This document shows, piece after piece, positions 62,564 through 64,000 of a stretch of DNA of 64,000 bases (position 1 is its first letter; each line of letters opens with the position of its first letter). A model generated the notes under the pieces. That model was not told where the DNA came from. It did no database searches and saw only the letters and a program-made list of their open reading frames with translations. Source of the stretch: Gemmatimonadota bacterium (GTDB lineage: Bacteria; Latescibacterota; UBA2968; GCA-2709665); assembly GCA_028874335.1 (NCBI GenBank), contig JAPPJY010000009.1, positions 62,001 through 126,000 of the forward strand. The letters are read 5' to 3'. Both the position numbers and the translations under genes were made by a program.

Positions 62564-64000
62564 CTATCCCCCGAGATGGTAGGTTACAGCCAGCTTCAGC
62601 CGCCGCCCCTTGGGATCGTGCGTGAAGCCGTCGTAGGCCTGCTCGATATTCACGAGAGGAGGCATTGTGTCGAGCAGATTCATGCCGGATAGCGCGATGT
62701 TCAACCCGTTTGGCATGTTCCACAGGAACGTCATGTCCCATGTTACATACGATTCGATGGTACCGAAAATGCTCTTGATCTTCGAATTATCGGAGCCCAT
62801 CGACCCGCGGTCCTCATAAGACGAGATGTAGTTCAGATAGGTCGCGAGACTGTAATCCTGCCAGTAATAGCTCCCCGAAATCCGGCCCTTGAACTTTGGA
62901 AGGGACGTCGCGATGGGATTGCCGAAGTTCAGGTAGCCGGCGGCATCCGCCTCCTCCTGCAGCACCAGGCTGCCCAGCATCAATGCCTTTGTCTCGTACG
63001 CCAGCGTATAGGTGCCTTCCAGGCCGGCCGTGAACAGTCCCGCCCCCTGAGGCACCCTCGTACCCAGATGCAAGTCGATCCCCGAAGTCTTGAGCCCCGG
63101 CCAATTGACGATATTGACCTGCACCCGCTCGAGTTCCGAGGCCGCGCAGGTGCCTGTATCGATCCCGTCCGGGCATACGATGAACTGCTTCAGGGCATCC
63201 TTGTTGGCTTCGTCCGCATAGAGGGCGGTAATGGCGCCGTGAGGCATGGAACCGATCACGTCGCTGAAATCGTAACTCCAGTAGTCCAGTGTCGCCTCGA
63301 AGCCCTTTTCCGTAACCAGGGCAAGCCCGGCGTTGAAGGTGAATGCCCGTTCGGGTTTGAGGTCCTTGCTTCCGATTCTGTCCACCGTCTGATACGCGCC
63401 CGTCTCGTTGATCCACTCGAGCGTGGAGAGCGGGCTTTCATTAACATCGTCCAGCGACGGCGTTCGGAACGTTGTCTGAACCGAGCCGCGCAGGAACACG
63501 GACTGGTCCGACGATTTCATTAACTGATAGCGCCACCCGAACTTGGGATCGAAACTGCTCGCCACGTCGTGGAACTCGTAGTTGGCTGCGAGCTGTACGT
63601 CAAACGACTCCCCCAGGCTCAGTGGCGTTTCCGCGAATAAGCGATGCACCGTCTGGGATTCATCGTAAGGCCGATGCACGTTGGTGAACGCATAGGGACC
63701 GAATCGATCCTCCGCCGAGCAGTTCCTGTCGCCCACGACCGGACAGGGGTTGATGGTGACGTCCCCCTCGTCGTTGGGGTCCCCGCTGGCGTTGAACAGG
63801 CGGAACTGGTAGCCCGCCGCGTAACTGGCGACGTCCTCGACCCAGGTCCCGGTCAGCGTCGCGTCGGCGACCAGCATGTCGGCCGTACTCTGCATGTCCA
63901 CTTCCTGGTTGAGCCAGAGTCGAAGTTCCTCACTGTTGGCAAGCGCGGCGCGGTAGGTGGGATTCGCCCGGGTTGCGTACGCCGAGCCGTACTGGTCCGT
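62564..64000 (-). CDS. TonB-dependent receptor, 3' part (runs off the window)
   Basis: At least 479 codons are open from the right edge; the 5' part with signal peptide and plug is outside the window. The visible part has beta-barrel strands with the typical receptor patterns: TTFRTPSLDDVNESPLSTLE, FTFNAGLALVTEKGFEATLD, TSGIDLHLGTRVPQGAGLF, LPKFKGRISGSYYWQDYSLA, and near the end MNLLDTMPPL and RRLKLAVTYHLGG. The NPxxxP...ERAFTFNAG block is the family's C-terminal signature. Ligand unknown; its closeness to an exported His-rich peptide locus is suggestive only. Confidence 0.88.
   Translation of the reverse strand, partial: TDQYGSAYATRANPTYRAALANSEELRLWLNQEVDMQSTADMLVADATLTGTWVEDVASYAAGYQFRLFNASGDPNDEGDVTINPCPVVGDRNCSAEDRFGPYAFTNVHRPYDESQTVHRLFAETPLSLGESFDVQLAANYEFHDVASSFDPKFGWRYQLMKSSDQSVFLRGSVQTTFRTPSLDDVNESPLSTLEWINETGAYQTVDRIGSKDLKPERAFTFNAGLALVTEKGFEATLDYWSYDFSDVIGSMPHGAITALYADEANKDALKQFIVCPDGIDTGTCAASELERVQVNIVNWPGLKTSGIDLHLGTRVPQGAGLFTAGLEGTYTLAYETKALMLGSLVLQEEADAAGYLNFGNPIATSLPKFKGRISGSYYWQDYSLATYLNYISSYEDRGSMGSDNSKIKSIFGTIESYVTWDMTFLWNMPNGLNIALSGMNLLDTMPPLVNIEQAYDGFTHDPKGRRLKLAVTYHLGG

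Overview
The window reads as chromosomal DNA of a Gram-negative, GC-rich, probably uncultured bacterium. Evidence for an outer membrane is an LptD-type protein, a TonB-dependent receptor cut by the right edge, and a large CBM9/barrel-like protein. ThuA-like, CehA-like and 2OG-oxygenase genes, a dockerin-tailed WD40 protein and several uncharacterised secondary-metabolism-like genes recall Latescibacterota/Poribacteria-type genomes. That placement is inference, since there is no rRNA here. Selenocysteine is used: selD carries an in-frame UGA followed by a SECIS-like hairpin.

Layout. 0-9.5 kb is housekeeping: a YkgJ-like Cys-cluster protein, a polysaccharide flippase, the compact dtd-maf-rodZ-priA operon bracketed by two inverted copies of a MITE-like repeat, and lptD. 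At 9.7-14.5 kb come tRNA-Leu(UAG), a lysA-like decarboxylase, a propeller-like protein and a DegT aminotransferase. Region A, 14.9-26.3 kb, looks like a bacteriocin/RiPP locus on the minus strand. It holds two small double-glycine precursor peptides, a DUF3267 zincin-like membrane protein, a small membrane protein, three CPBP (Abi/CAAX) intramembrane proteases, a C39 peptidase ABC exporter with two N-terminal cyclic-nucleotide-binding-like domains, a HlyD adaptor and a parvulin-like isomerase.

27-45 kb is mixed: GtrA, a putative nuclease/PIN pair with its own promoter, a cupin, a methyltransferase, a glycosyltransferase, a SelA-fold PLP enzyme, a DUF5916-like protein, a CrtC/AttH lipocalin-like protein, RDD, CehA-like, WD40-dockerin and pentapeptide-repeat proteins, and a FtsX-type ABC transporter. 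44.6-53.4 kb holds selD, trmB, MITE remnants, a ThuA-like protein, an atypical SDR, fetAB, an AGE-like protein, a 2OG-Fe(II) oxygenase and dCMP deaminase.

Region B, 53.8-62.1 kb, is a second and unrelated peptide-export locus of the NHLP/NHLM (proteusin-like) type: HlyD, C39-ABC exporter and a second ABC protein, then an NHLP-leader precursor with a short His/acid-rich core and its own terminator, then an uncharacterised 363-residue protein that is the only candidate tailoring factor. A terminator separates this locus from a TonB-dependent receptor. Two dedicated leader-peptide export systems within 64 kb, neither with a known RiPP maturase beside it, are the most notable content.
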